DNA from: Ruegeria arenilitoris
GTDB taxonomy: Bacteria; Pseudomonadota; Alphaproteobacteria; Rhodobacterales; Rhodobacteraceae
Direction of reading: 5' to 3'
DNA: 64,000 nucleotides
Assembly (NCBI RefSeq): GCF_013035425.1
Contig: NZ_WQHX01000001.1
Span: 124,001 to 188,000, forward strand
A program made the translations under genes and the position numbers. Below are positions 43,590-53,454 of the stretch, in pieces; positions within the stretch are counted from its first letter, which is position 1; each line of letters starts with the position of its first letter. Below the pieces are notes generated by a model, which had not been told where the DNA came from, searched no databases, and saw nothing but the letters and a program-made list of their open reading frames with translations.

Positions 43590-44645
43590 ATGAGCAACCT
43601 AGAAAAACTTCCCGTTACTGTGATCACTGGCTTTTTGGGTTCAGGCAAGACCACACTGGTCCGCCATCTGATGCAGAACCCTCAGGGTAAGCGTCTGGCT
43701 GTTGTGGTGAACGAGTTTGGCGATGTGGGTGTCGACGGTGACATTCTGAAATCATGCGCCATTCCGGATTGTCCAGCCGAAAACATTATGGAACTGGCCA
43801 ATGGCTGTATTTGCTGCACTGTGGCCGATGACTTCATCCCGACTATCGAAGCGCTGATGGCGCTCGAGCCGCGCCCCGATCATATCCTGATTGAAACCTC
43901 TGGGCTGGCATTGCCCAAGCCATTGCTAAAGGCGTTTGACTGGCCGGATATCCGGTCAAAAATTACCGTTGACGGGGTAATTGCATTGGCGGATGCCGAA
44001 GCAGTTGCTGCAGGTCGGTTTGCGCCAAATGTCGAAGCCGTGGATGCCCAGCGCATGGCAGACGACTCGATTGACCATGAAACGCCACTGTCCGAGGTGT
44101 TTGAGGATCAGATTTCGTGCGCCGACATTATCCTGCTAACCAAACCTGATCTGGCCGGTCCCGAAGGCGTAGCCAAGGCGCGCGCGATCATCGCAGCCGA
44201 AGCCCCGCGCTCCCTGCCTGTTGTCGAGGTTGCCGAAGGTGCAGTAGATGTGCGCGTGGTCCTTGGTCTCGAAGCCGCAGCCGAAGATGATATGGATGCC
44301 CGTCCATCGCATCATGACGGTCACGATGATCACGAACACGATGATTTTGAAAGCATTATCGTCGATCTTCCTGAACAGAGCGATCCAGTAGATCTGGTCG
44401 CAAGGATAGAACATCTGGCCAATGAGTTGAATATCCTTCGCGTCAAAGGTTATGCGGCCGTCACCGGCAAACCTATGCGTTTGTTGGTTCAGGCAGTCGG
44501 ATCGCGCGTGCGTCACCAATTTGACCGCCCGTGGAAACCTGACGAAGATCGCCGATCCCGTTTGGTGGTTATCGGAGAACATGACGACATCAAGGAAGCA
44601 GAAATTCGCAACATTCTTGTAGGTGTTGCCGAGCCAGCCGAGTAA
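43590..44645 (+). CDS. cobW: Cobalamin biosynthesis GTPase CobW
   Basis: A 351-residue COG0523 GTPase metallochaperone. Walker A is GFLGSGKTTLVRHLM at about residues 13-27. The metal-binding CxCC region is ANGCICCTVADDF near residue 72, and the guanine-specificity motif is LLTKPDLAG. A His/Asp-rich loop (SHHDGHDDHEHDDFES, about residues 230-245) precedes the C-terminal domain, as in cobalt- and zinc-binding members. Studied CobW proteins deliver cobalt to the chelatase, which fits its place just before cobN. Confidence 0.95.
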   Translation: MSNLEKLPVTVITGFLGSGKTTLVRHLMQNPQGKRLAVVVNEFGDVGVDGDILKSCAIPDCPAENIMELANGCICCTVADDFIPTIEALMALEPRPDHILIETSGLALPKPLLKAFDWPDIRSKITVDGVIALADAEAVAAGRFAPNVEAVDAQRMADDSIDHETPLSEVFEDQISCADIILLTKPDLAGPEGVAKARAIIAAEAPRSLPVVEVAEGAVDVRVVLGLEAAAEDDMDARPSHHDGHDDHEHDDFESIIVDLPEQSDPVDLVARIEHLANELNILRVKGYAAVTGKPMRLLVQAVGSRVRHQFDRPWKPDEDRRSRLVVIGEHDDIKEAEIRNILVGVAEPAE

Positions 44646-44648
44646 AAA

Positions 44649-47600
44649 ATGCACGTCGTCTTCCGCGAAAGCCACGGGCTTGAAGAAACAGAGACCCCAA
44701 CCGATCTTGGCCAAAGCCCGGCAGATTTGGTTGTTTTATCTTTTTCTGACAGCGACCTGGGAGCTTTCGCGGCGGGTTGGCATCGTGGCGGCGGACCTGA
44801 TGGTCGGATGCCGACACTGCGACTGGCAAATTTAACGGCATTGAAACACCCGCTTTCCGTCGACACCTATATCGAACAGACGCTGGAGGGCGCCAAGGGC
44901 ATACTTGTCCGATTGATAGGGGGCGTTCCTTACTGGCCGTATGGCCTACAACAAGTTTTGGCGCTGGCACAGGCCAAGGGTCTGGCGCTGGCAGTATTAC
45001 CAGCAGACGGGCGCGAAGATACCCGACTGGACGGCTATTCAACACTGCCTATTTCCACACTGCGCAGGTTGACGAATTTATGTGATACCGGCGGCGAAGT
45101 TGCGGCGCAGGCAGCGTTGGCGCAAATGGCGCTGGCAGCGGGCCTGTATGCCGGGCCGGTCATGGGCGCAAAAACCATCCCTGAATGTGGAGCATGGTGC
45201 CCGGATCGAGGGGTAATCTCGACCGACAACGCGTTTTCAGAAAACCCGAGACGAATTCTGGTGACATTCTACCGCGCTTATCTGACGTCAGCCGATACAG
45301 CGCCTGTGACTGCCTTGATCCGCAGCTTGCGTTCACGCGGTTTCGAAGCGTTGGGTTTATTCGCTCCGTCATTAAAGGCGCCGTCATCTGCCGATTGGCT
45401 GCGTGATACGGTTTCGGCGCTAAAACCGGCAGCCATAATAAATGCCACGTCATTTTCGGGCAGAGGCGCCTCGGGCACCTCACCTTTGGACGCCGCCAAC
45501 GTACCAGTTTTTCAAGTTGCGCTCGCTACTTCGCGCCGAAAGGCCTGGGCCGAAGCTGAACGCGGTCTTTCGCCTGCTGACCTCGCCATGCACGTGGTAC
45601 TGCCCGAGGTAGACGGACGAATTTCGGCAGGTATTGCCTCGTTCAAAGAACCAGGCAAACGCGACGCCAGTTTGGAGTATTCGCGCTTCGCGCACCGGCC
45701 AGAACCGGAACGGATCGAAGCAATCGTCGACCGCGTTTTCGGCTGGCTGAAGCTGAACGAAAAACCAAAACCAGAGCAAGTTCCCGTTTTAGTGCTATCC
45801 ACTTACCCCGGCAAGGATTGGCAAATGGCTCATGCCGTCGGCTTGGATGCATTGGCGTCGGCCGAGGTGATGCTGTCAGATTTAAAGACAGCCGGTTATG
45901 TGACCGGACCAGCAGAACAAATCGCAGATGCATTGCCGAACGCCCGGATTTCTTGGCCCCTTACAAAATATCAGGAGGCATTGAGTGACCTTCCCGATCA
46001 ACTACGCGGTGACCTCGAAGCTGTTTGGGGCAAACCTGAAGACGACTCCGCATATTTTAATGGTGCGTTTCATTTTACTGCTTTGCAACGTGGCAAAGCG
46101 GTTGTTGCGCTTCAACCCGAGCGCGGAACGCCAGAGTTGCGGGATAACGAATATCACGATCTTTCCCGGACACCGCGGCACGGATATGTCGCCTTTTATC
46201 TTTGGTTGCGGCGTGGGTTGAATGCCGATGCGCTGATTCACATAGGTGCACATGGCACGCTGGAGTGGCTTCCCGGCAAGTCGGTGGCACTTTCTGCAGA
46301 ATGTTGGCCCGAAGCGCTAATCCGTGACCTACCGGTAATATACCCTTTCATCGTCAACGACCCCGGTGAGGCTGCTCAGGCCAAACGCCGAATCGGTGCA
46401 GTCACTTTGGGTCACATACCGCCGCCTATGAAGCAAAGCAGCACTCCAGACCGGATGGTGAGGTTGGAAACTCTGTTAGACGAGTTTTCAAACGCCGACG
46501 GCCTTGACCCCAAACGCCGAGACCGATTGCAGACCGATATCCGCGACGAGGCCCAAGCCATAGGGCTGGAGAGCGATCTGGGGTTGGATCAAACAATGTG
46601 CGCCGCCGAAGCGATTACCCGAATCGACCGTTTTGTCTGTGACATCAAGGAAAGTCAGTTTGGCGACGGATTGCATATCTATGGCCGCGCCACTGATGTT
46701 ACGGGAATTTTTGACCCCGCTCCTTCTGCTGAAGCAGAACGAGTGGCTCTGTTGGATGCACTTACGGGCAAACGGATAGAAGCCGGTCCATCCGGCTCTC
46801 CGTATCGTGGCCGTTCCGATGTTTTACCCACAGGACGCAATCTTTACACGACCGATCCGCGCTCGGTTCCCACGCGCGCGGCTTATGCGCAAGGTGTAAA
46901 ACTGGCTGAGGAACTGGTGCGGCGACACCTGCAAGAAGAAGGCGATTATCCCAAGGGTCTTATCGTTGATTTGTGGGGCTCCGCCACTATGCGTACCGCC
47001 GGAGAGGAATTCGCCATGGCACTTCATTTGCTAGGTGTAAGACCAATCTGGGACAAGGGGTCCGAACGGGTCTCCGGTATTGAAGTTTTGCCAATCACCG
47101 ATCTTGAGCGCCCGCGGCTGGACGTCACTTTACGTATTTCCGGCCTGTTTCGAGACGTATTCCCGACCCTTTCGGCTCTTTTTGGTCAAGCCGTGAAAGC
47201 CCTTTCAAGTAGGGATGAAGCGCCTGATTGGAACCCTTACGCAGGGAAAGAACCTGCTGCCCGGGTCTATGGACCCGCCCCGGGTAGCTATGGCTTGGAC
47301 ATGACCCACCTGTCTGAAACTTATACGGATGAGGCGCTCGGACAGGCTGGTGAGGCTTGGTTGGACGCCAGCTCATTCGCGTTTGAAGGCGAGCATATCG
47401 CGCAGGACAGGGAAGGTATCTCGCAATTAGTCGCTAATGCAGATAGTTTCGTACACCTGCAGGATTTGACCGAGACCGACCTTTTGCTTGCCAATGACTA
47501 CGCCACTCATGAGGCTGGTTTTGCCGCTGCTAAAAAGCTTACAGGCGGCAGCGCTCAACTCTACCACCTGGACAACACCAACCCGGAAAACCCACGAGCG

Positions 47601-47942
47601 CGCACTTTGCCCGAAGAGATCAGCCGCGTTGTCCACGCCCGCGCCGCCAATCCCAGTTGGATCGCCGGCATGCAAAGACATGGATTCCGGGGCGCGGCGG
47701 AAATTGCTGCAACGTTGGATCACATGGCGTCTTTCGCGCATCTTTCAGGGACGGTCGCGCCGCATTTGTTCGACCTTTATCACGATGCGACGTTGGGGAA
47801 TGAAAAGGTCGAGGCTTTTTTGAAAGAAGCTAACCCACAGGCGCATCTGGCAATGCAGGATCGTTTCCGCGCGTTGTTGGAAGCTGGTCTATGGGATACG
47901 CGCCGAAACTCTATCCGGGCTGACTTGGAGGGTCTCGGATGA
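44649..47942 (+). CDS. cobN: Cobaltochelatase subunit CobN
   Basis: A 1097-residue large subunit of the aerobic ATP-dependent cobaltochelatase, which inserts Co(II) into hydrogenobyrinic acid a,c-diamide together with CobS and CobT. Family segments include LIHIGAHGTLEWLPGKSVALS, YPFIVNDPGEAAQAKRRIGA and the C-terminal LPEEISRVVHARAANPSWI with MQRHGFRGAAEIA. The length is somewhat under the 1200-1270 residues of Pseudomonas-type CobN, mostly at the N-terminus, but the frame is intact. CobS/CobT genes are not in the window. It starts 3 bp after cobW and overlaps cobG. Confidence 0.95.
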   Translation: MHVVFRESHGLEETETPTDLGQSPADLVVLSFSDSDLGAFAAGWHRGGGPDGRMPTLRLANLTALKHPLSVDTYIEQTLEGAKGILVRLIGGVPYWPYGLQQVLALAQAKGLALAVLPADGREDTRLDGYSTLPISTLRRLTNLCDTGGEVAAQAALAQMALAAGLYAGPVMGAKTIPECGAWCPDRGVISTDNAFSENPRRILVTFYRAYLTSADTAPVTALIRSLRSRGFEALGLFAPSLKAPSSADWLRDTVSALKPAAIINATSFSGRGASGTSPLDAANVPVFQVALATSRRKAWAEAERGLSPADLAMHVVLPEVDGRISAGIASFKEPGKRDASLEYSRFAHRPEPERIEAIVDRVFGWLKLNEKPKPEQVPVLVLSTYPGKDWQMAHAVGLDALASAEVMLSDLKTAGYVTGPAEQIADALPNARISWPLTKYQEALSDLPDQLRGDLEAVWGKPEDDSAYFNGAFHFTALQRGKAVVALQPERGTPELRDNEYHDLSRTPRHGYVAFYLWLRRGLNADALIHIGAHGTLEWLPGKSVALSAECWPEALIRDLPVIYPFIVNDPGEAAQAKRRIGAVTLGHIPPPMKQSSTPDRMVRLETLLDEFSNADGLDPKRRDRLQTDIRDEAQAIGLESDLGLDQTMCAAEAITRIDRFVCDIKESQFGDGLHIYGRATDVTGIFDPAPSAEAERVALLDALTGKRIEAGPSGSPYRGRSDVLPTGRNLYTTDPRSVPTRAAYAQGVKLAEELVRRHLQEEGDYPKGLIVDLWGSATMRTAGEEFAMALHLLGVRPIWDKGSERVSGIEVLPITDLERPRLDVTLRISGLFRDVFPTLSALFGQAVKALSSRDEAPDWNPYAGKEPAARVYGPAPGSYGLDMTHLSETYTDEALGQAGEAWLDASSFAFEGEHIAQDREGISQLVANADSFVHLQDLTETDLLLANDYATHEAGFAAAKKLTGGSAQLYHLDNTNPENPRARTLPEEISRVVHARAANPSWIAGMQRHGFRGAAEIAATLDHMASFAHLSGTVAPHLFDLYHDATLGNEKVEAFLKEANPQAHLAMQDRFRALLEAGLWDTRRNSIRADLEGLG

Positions 47943-49066
47943 GCCCGCCGCTGATAAAGGGCTGGTGCCCCAGCGCGCACCGACCAATGATGTCGGGAGA
48001 TGGTTTAATAGTGAGAGTGCGACCTCGGCTGGCGCGTTTGGATGTAAGACAGGCTATTGCGCTTTGCGAGCTTGCAGATCGGTTCGGAAATGGCACAATT
48101 GACCTGACCAATCGTGCAAACCTTCAGCTTCGCGGAGTAGCACAGGCAAACCACAAAAAATTACTTACAGAGCTGGCCGAATTAAACCTTTTGGATGCCG
48201 AACCCGGCATTGAGGTCCGGCGCAATATTCTTGTTTCACCGCTGTATCGAGACGGAGACCAGACGACGACGCTTGCTGAAGAGTTGATGAGAAGACTGGC
48301 GGAACTTCCTGAACTGCCCGCAAAATTTGGACTTGCAGTCGATGTCGGCCAAACCAGATTACTTGCGGCAGATTCCGCCGATATCCGATTGGAGAGAGGT
48401 TTGGACGGGCTGGTTTTGCGTGCTGACGGTGCCGAGACCGGGTGCTCGATTACTGAAGATGAGGCCGTTGATCAGGTGATCCATTTGGCGCGTTGGTTCG
48501 CCCAATCCTTTACACCTAGCTTGCGTCGTATGGCTCAGCTGATTGCTGAACGCGATCTACCGCTGAAATGGCAAGGCAAGGAAGTAGTTCCGATTGGGCC
48601 TATGATCCAACCCGGATCGAGTGAAATCGGACCAGTTTACGGTGCCGCTTTCGGCCAGCTTCCTGCCAGCAAGCTCTCGGAGCTGATCGAGGCATCTGGT
48701 GCCACTGCTATTCGAGTCACCCCGTGGCGAATGTTTATTTTGGAAGGCGGATCAGTGAAACAGGCATCGGCATTTGTCACTCACGAAAGCGATCCACTTG
48801 TCACCGCCGACGCCTGCCCCGGTGCCCCTCATTGTCCACAGGCGGAAATGGAAACGCGTACAATCGCCCGAGCCCTTGCGCCCCGCGTCTCCGGCAGCCT
48901 TCATGTTTCTGGATGCGCCAAAGGATGTGCTCGAAAGAAACCAGCAGACATAGTTTTGGTCGGCAATTCTGGACGATTTGATCTTGTAAAACGGGGCCGT
49001 GCAGGGGATGAGCCCTGCCAACGCGGACTGACATCCGAAACGCTTATGACTATGGACCTGACGTGA
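47939..49066 (+). CDS. cobG: Precorrin-3B synthase CobG
   Basis: A 375-residue nitrite/sulfite-reductase-like monooxygenase that converts precorrin-3A to precorrin-3B using O2, the hallmark of the aerobic pathway. Visible are FGNGTIDLTNRANLQLRGV, with the siroheme-type NIR/SIR repeat, and the Fe-S cluster Cys pairs in DACPGAPHCPQAE and HVSGCAKGCARKKPADIV. ATGA overlap with cobN and with cobH indicates coupling. Confidence 0.93.
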   Translation: MSPPLIKGWCPSAHRPMMSGDGLIVRVRPRLARLDVRQAIALCELADRFGNGTIDLTNRANLQLRGVAQANHKKLLTELAELNLLDAEPGIEVRRNILVSPLYRDGDQTTTLAEELMRRLAELPELPAKFGLAVDVGQTRLLAADSADIRLERGLDGLVLRADGAETGCSITEDEAVDQVIHLARWFAQSFTPSLRRMAQLIAERDLPLKWQGKEVVPIGPMIQPGSSEIGPVYGAAFGQLPASKLSELIEASGATAIRVTPWRMFILEGGSVKQASAFVTHESDPLVTADACPGAPHCPQAEMETRTIARALAPRVSGSLHVSGCAKGCARKKPADIVLVGNSGRFDLVKRGRAGDEPCQRGLTSETLMTMDLT

Positions 49067-49695
49067 TGCCCTATGAATATGAAACCGACGGCGCAGCGAT
49101 CTACAAACAAAGCTTTGCAACCATCCGGTCCGAAGCCGACCTTGCCGGTTTCGATGCAAATGAAGAGCAGGTTGCTGTCCGCATGATTCACGCGGCAGGA
49201 ATGGTCGGGCTTGAGGAATTCGTGCGTTTCTCTCCCGGGTTTGTTGTCACCGCCCGAACGGCATTGGAAAACGGGGCGCCAATCTTGTGCGATGCACGGA
49301 TGGTTTCTGAAGGCGTCACGCGGTTCCGCTTACCTGCCAATAACGAAGTGATTTGCACTCTGCATGACGAGCGTGTCCGCCCTATGGCCGCAGATATGAG
49401 CAACACCCGCTCAGCTGCAGCATTGGAGCTTTGGCGCCCGCATCTTGATGGCGCTTTGGTCGCCATTGGAAACGCACCGACGGCACTGTTCCATCTGCTC
49501 AATATGCTTGAAGACCCTGATTGCCCAAGGCCTGCCGCAATTATCGGCTGCCCAGTTGGATTTGTTGGAGCGGTGGAGTCTAAGGATGCATTGTGGGAGG
49601 CGCAACCTGTGCCTTCTTGTATTGTCAAAGGCCGACTTGGTGGCAGTGCAATAACCGTTGCGGCGATCAACGCCATAGCGAGCCGCGCGGAATGA
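49063..49695 (+). CDS. cobH: Precorrin-8X methylmutase CobH
   Basis: A 210-residue enzyme moving the methyl from C11 to C12 to give hydrogenobyrinic acid. The catalytic His is at residue 42 in VAVRMIHAAGMVGLEEFV. Further family segments are PILCDARMVSEGVTRFRLP, IGNAPTALFHLLNML and VGFVGAVESKDALW. The length and frame are normal. Overlaps cobG upstream and cobI downstream by ATGA. Confidence 0.96.
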   Translation: MMPYEYETDGAAIYKQSFATIRSEADLAGFDANEEQVAVRMIHAAGMVGLEEFVRFSPGFVVTARTALENGAPILCDARMVSEGVTRFRLPANNEVICTLHDERVRPMAADMSNTRSAAALELWRPHLDGALVAIGNAPTALFHLLNMLEDPDCPRPAAIIGCPVGFVGAVESKDALWEAQPVPSCIVKGRLGGSAITVAAINAIASRAE

Positions 49696-50420
49696 GCGCT
49701 GGCACTATATATGGCGTGGGCTTAGGTCCCGGCGACCCGGACCTTATTAGCGTCCGCGCCGATCGCTTGCTGCGCAATTCCCGGCACGTCGCGTTTTTTC
49801 GCAAACCCGGTCGCAGCGGTCAGGCCCGCAACATTGTGAATGGTATTATCCCAAGAGATGCCGTCGAATTCCCCATGGAATATCCGGTCACAACGGAAAT
49901 CCCGATCCAAGACCCTCGCTACAACGAATTGCTGTCTGCGTTCTACGAAAGCTGCGCAGCGCATCTAAAGTCAATAACTGATCGAGGGGACGATGTCGTC
50001 GTGCTTTGCGAAGGAGATCCATTTTTCTATGGTTCTTTCATGCACCTTTACAGTAGGTTACGGGAGTATTCTAAAGTCGAGATCGTTCCAGCAATTACCG
50101 GAATGTCCGGCGCTTGGACGGCGACCGGCGACCCTATCACTTGGGGTGACGACATACTGACTGTGCTTGTCGGTACGTTGCCCGAAGAGGTTCTTACCGA
50201 ACGCATGGCGCAAACCGATGCGCTGGTTGTGATGAAGATAGGGCGCAATATCGACAAGGTGAAACGATCATTGCAATCCGCGGGGCTCTATGATCGCGCG
50301 TGGATCGTCGAATACGCGCAGATGCCTAATCAGCGGGTTTGCAAACTGTCGGAAAATTGTGAAGGTATCACACCTTACTTTTCGATCATCATCGTGCACG
50401 GTCAAGGTCGCAGGCCATGA
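49692..50420 (+). CDS. cobI: Precorrin-2 C20-methyltransferase CobI
   Basis: A 242-residue SAM-dependent tetrapyrrole methylase making precorrin-3A. It has the family opening IYGVGLGPGDPDLISVRADRLL and VVVLCEGDPFFYGSFMHLY with the VPAITGMSGAWT loop. The ATG overlapping the cobH stop was chosen; the open frame extends 33 codons upstream without coding character. Confidence 0.95.
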   Translation: MSAGTIYGVGLGPGDPDLISVRADRLLRNSRHVAFFRKPGRSGQARNIVNGIIPRDAVEFPMEYPVTTEIPIQDPRYNELLSAFYESCAAHLKSITDRGDDVVVLCEGDPFFYGSFMHLYSRLREYSKVEIVPAITGMSGAWTATGDPITWGDDILTVLVGTLPEEVLTERMAQTDALVVMKIGRNIDKVKRSLQSAGLYDRAWIVEYAQMPNQRVCKLSENCEGITPYFSIIIVHGQGRRP

Positions 50421-51169
50421 GTGGATGGGTCAAGATCGCGGGGTTGGGACCTGGTGACAAAGCTTTGGTGACACCAGAAGTTACGCAATCATTGGCTGAA
50501 GCCACTGACGTAGTGGGTTACATCCCGTACGTTGCTCGGATAGCTGAACGACCCGGCCTTACCCTGCATGCCAGCGACAACCGCGTTGAGATCGACCGAT
50601 CAAACCACGCCCTGAAAATGGCAGCAGAGGGCAAACGGGTGGTTGTGGTGTCCTCGGGCGACCCAGGCGTTTTCGCCATGGCAGCAGCCGTGTTCGAGGC
50701 GTTAGAAAACGGCCCAAATGAATGGCGAAACATTCAAATTGACGTCCTGCCGGGAATTACGGCGATGCTAGCCGCATCGGCACGGGCCGGTGCGCCGCTG
50801 GGCCACGACTTCTGCGCGATAAATCTGAGCGACAACCTTAAACCCTGGTCCCTGATCGAAAAACGCCTGCGCCTTGCAGCGCAGGGAGATTTTGCCATGG
50901 GATTTTACAACCCACGATCAAAATCACGCCCCGAAGGATTTGAAAGAACCTTGGGAATACTACGCGAAGAATGTGAACCAGAACGTGTGATAATCTTCGC
51001 TCGGGCGGTGTCCCGACGCGACGAGACAATCAAATTCTCGACACTGGCTGACGCCACGCCAGAAATGGCTGATATGCAAACGGTGGTTATCGTTGGCTCA
51101 TCACGCACGCGAATTATCGAAAGAAATTTAAAACCAATTGCTTACACACCGAGGTTCACCCCAGAATGA
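50417..51169 (+). CDS. cobJ: Precorrin-3B C17-methyltransferase CobJ
   Basis: A 250-residue methylase that also contracts the macrocycle ring. It opens VKIAGLGPGDKALVTPEV, has YIPYVARIAERPG, the SSGDPGVFAMAAAVFE motif and the C-terminal FYNPRSKSRPEGFERTLGIL typical of CobJ. Its 3' end overlaps the 3' end of the antisense cobK gene by 28 bp. Confidence 0.95.
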   Translation: MSGWVKIAGLGPGDKALVTPEVTQSLAEATDVVGYIPYVARIAERPGLTLHASDNRVEIDRSNHALKMAAEGKRVVVVSSGDPGVFAMAAAVFEALENGPNEWRNIQIDVLPGITAMLAASARAGAPLGHDFCAINLSDNLKPWSLIEKRLRLAAQGDFAMGFYNPRSKSRPEGFERTLGILREECEPERVIIFARAVSRRDETIKFSTLADATPEMADMQTVVIVGSSRTRIIERNLKPIAYTPRFTPE

Positions 51170-51891
51170 GCCAGCCATTCCAAAACTTGCGGGACACTCG
51201 AAAACTCGGTTCGCTTTGGCAGGATCGGACGATCTATCATCAGCACCGGAATACCCAGTGCACGTGCGGCGTCCAGCTTGGCACGTGCTCCGGAACCACC
51301 CGCATTCTTGGAAACCACCAAATCGCTTTGGTGAGACTCAATCAAAGCCCTGTCATTTTCGACGGTGAAAGGCCCGCGCGAAACGACCACTTTGCGCCGC
51401 GGCAACGGCAAGCTCTCAGCATCATCAACGACTCGAAGAAGATAGTGATGTTGAGGCAGCGCGGCAAATTCCTCAAGGTGCATACGCCCCACAGCCAGAA
51501 AGATTCGCTTGGCTGGTCCTTGCAGCGCAGCAACCGCGCCAGCAAAGTCGGGCACGCGCTGCCAGCGATCCCCGGGCTGTGGGGACCAGGCAGGTCGAGT
51601 AAGCGCTGCCAGCGGAACCTCTGCTCTGTGGCAAGCCGCGATCGCGTTACTGCTCATTCGGGCGGCAAATGGATGGGTCGCGTCAATGACATGGCTGACA
51701 GAATGGTCTCTGAGGTATTGCTCCAGCGCCATCATTCCGCCAAAGCCCCCAACGCGCACAGGCAAAGGTTGCGGATGCGGCTCGGTGACTCGACCGGCAT
51801 AGGAATACGTTGCAGTGATACCTTGATACGCGATTTCTTTGGCCAGCGCGTTAGCCTCGGTCGTGCCCCCAAGGATAAGGAGGTTTGGCAT
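51142..51891 (-). CDS. cobK: Precorrin-6A reductase CobK, antisense within the cob operon
   Basis: A 249-residue NADPH-dependent reductase giving precorrin-6B. It opens LLILGGTTEANALAKEIAY and contains GGMMALEQYLRDHSVSHVIDATHPFAARMSSNA and the late VSKNAGGSGARAKLDAARALGIPVLMIDRP, all typical of CobK/CbiJ. It is transcribed against all other genes of the cluster. Its start codon overlaps that of cobL (shared CATG at 51889-51892) and its end overlaps cobJ. A promoter for it would have to lie inside cobL. Confidence 0.95.
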   Translation of the reverse strand: MPNLLILGGTTEANALAKEIAYQGITATYSYAGRVTEPHPQPLPVRVGGFGGMMALEQYLRDHSVSHVIDATHPFAARMSSNAIAACHRAEVPLAALTRPAWSPQPGDRWQRVPDFAGAVAALQGPAKRIFLAVGRMHLEEFAALPQHHYLLRVVDDAESLPLPRRKVVVSRGPFTVENDRALIESHQSDLVVSKNAGGSGARAKLDAARALGIPVLMIDRPILPKRTEFSSVPQVLEWLAHSGVNLGV

Positions 51892-53089
51892 GTCTGAGAC
51901 TCCGTGGTTGACCGTTTTGGGACTGGGAGAGGATGGACTGGATGGCCTGCCCCGTTCAAGCCGTCAAGTTCTGAAGCGTGCCGAAGTGATCATGGGTCCG
52001 CCCCGGCACCTGGCTTTGGTCCCGGAAACCGGAGCCGAGCGGATCGAATGGCCGGTGCCTTTTTCCGATGGACTTCCGGTTCTGAAAGCACTGAAAGGTC
52101 GAAACACAGTGGTGCTCGCCTCAGGTGATCCTTTTTGGTTTGGCGCAGGATCTGTCATTGCCCACGAAATCGACCCGGCGGAATGGGTCGCGTTGCCTGG
52201 TCAATCGACCTTTTCGCTGGCAGCCGCGCGGCTGGGTTGGCCGCTGGAGGGCACACTTACTTTTGGATTGCACGCGGCCCCTTTGACCCGTTTGAGACCG
52301 CATTTGTCCTCGGGGTTACGTACCATTTTGCTGCTGCGCGACGGACCGGCAGTTGCAGAGCTTGCAACCTACCTATCAGAAACGGGTTTCACAGACAGTA
52401 AGTTACATGTGATGGAAGCTCTCGGAGGTTCGCGAGAACGCGCGCAGAGCGTTTCATTGACCGAAGCTCTATTGGGCTCATTTGAGCACCCGGTTTGCGT
52501 TGGATTAGAAGTTAGGGGTCAAGGCAGTTCCTTTCCCAAAGCCTCTGGCAAGCCTGACGAAATATTTGAATCTGACGGTCAGATTACAAAGCGCCCTGTT
52601 CGGGCACTGACCCTATCCGCCTTAGCCCCCCAGCGGGGCGAACATCTTTGGGACATCGGCGGTGGAACTGGGTCAATCAGCATTGAATGGCTAATGTGCG
52701 ATCCCACTCTTACAGCTACCTCGATTGAGCCACGCGCTGATCGCGCTGAACGCATCAGACGTAACGCAGACGCGCTGGGTCAAGACCGCCTGCAAGTTGT
52801 GCATGGTGCTGCACCCAACGTGCTGTCGGAACTTAGATTGCCTGATGCTGTTTTTATTGGCGGTGGACTTAGCGATCAATTGATCGATTGGCTTAGCGCG
52901 AACCTTCGACCGGGAACCAGGCTGGTGGCGAACGCAGTTACACTTGAAAGCGAAGCAACGTTGGCAAACTATCACGAAGCGTTGGGAGGAGATCTCCTGC
53001 GAATCGAATTGGCCCATGCTTCAGCCTTGGGAACTCGGCGTGGCTGGAAACCCACCCATCCAATCGTGCAATGGAGCGTTACTTTATGA
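51890..53089 (+). CDS. cobL: Precorrin-6B C5,15-methyltransferase (decarboxylating) CobL
   Basis: A 399-residue fusion of a CbiE-type methylase (WLTVLGLGEDGLDGLP, VLASGDPFWFGAG, residues about 5-205) and a CbiT-type decarboxylating methyltransferase (LSALAPQRGEHLWDIGGGTGSISIEWL, residues about 230-399). It methylates C5 and C15 and decarboxylates the acetate side chain. The start ATG at 51890 follows AAGGAGG. ATGA overlap with cobE. Confidence 0.95.
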   Translation: MSETPWLTVLGLGEDGLDGLPRSSRQVLKRAEVIMGPPRHLALVPETGAERIEWPVPFSDGLPVLKALKGRNTVVLASGDPFWFGAGSVIAHEIDPAEWVALPGQSTFSLAAARLGWPLEGTLTFGLHAAPLTRLRPHLSSGLRTILLLRDGPAVAELATYLSETGFTDSKLHVMEALGGSRERAQSVSLTEALLGSFEHPVCVGLEVRGQGSSFPKASGKPDEIFESDGQITKRPVRALTLSALAPQRGEHLWDIGGGTGSISIEWLMCDPTLTATSIEPRADRAERIRRNADALGQDRLQVVHGAAPNVLSELRLPDAVFIGGGLSDQLIDWLSANLRPGTRLVANAVTLESEATLANYHEALGGDLLRIELAHASALGTRRGWKPTHPIVQWSVTL

Positions 53090-53454
53090 TTGTCGCAGGG
53101 CTTGGGTTTTCCACAGCCGCAACAGCGGACAGCCTGCGCGCCGCATACGAATTGGCGGCGCGTGGGCGCACCATCGATGCGCTGGCAACCGTCGCGAACA
53201 AAAAAGGCCATAAGGCACTGACTGAATTTGTGCGGTTAACTGGCCTGCCCCTGTGTTACATCCGGGCCGCAGAACTCGCCGAACAACGCACTCTAACCTG
53301 CTCGCCCCAGAGCCAAGCGACTTACGGAACCGGCAGCGTTGCCGAGGCGTCCGCTTTGGCCGCGGCAGGCGGCGACGCGCGTCTGGTTTCCCCAAGACAT
53401 ATTTCGAATGATCGGCTCGCCACTTGCGCCATCGCCATCGGAGGACAAACATGA
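53086..53454 (+). CDS. cobE: Cobalamin biosynthesis protein CobE (CbiG C-terminal domain)
   Basis: A 122-residue protein equal to the C-terminal domain of CbiG. It shows [41 protein letters not shown], and the late [21 protein letters not shown]. In aerobic bacteria CobE is associated with steps around precorrin-5 but its exact role is unclear. The start overlapping the cobL stop (ATGA) is preferred to an ATG five codons earlier. Confidence 0.9.
   Translation: MIVAGLGFSTAATADSLRAAYELAARGRTIDALATVANKKGHKALTEFVRLTGLPLCYIRAAELAEQRTLTCSPQSQATYGTGSVAEASALAAAGGDARLVSPRHISNDRLATCAIAIGGQT

Noticed and set aside
46002-46290. Minus-strand frames inside cobN and other cob genes
   Set aside because: Shadows of strongly conserved coding sequence on the opposite strand.
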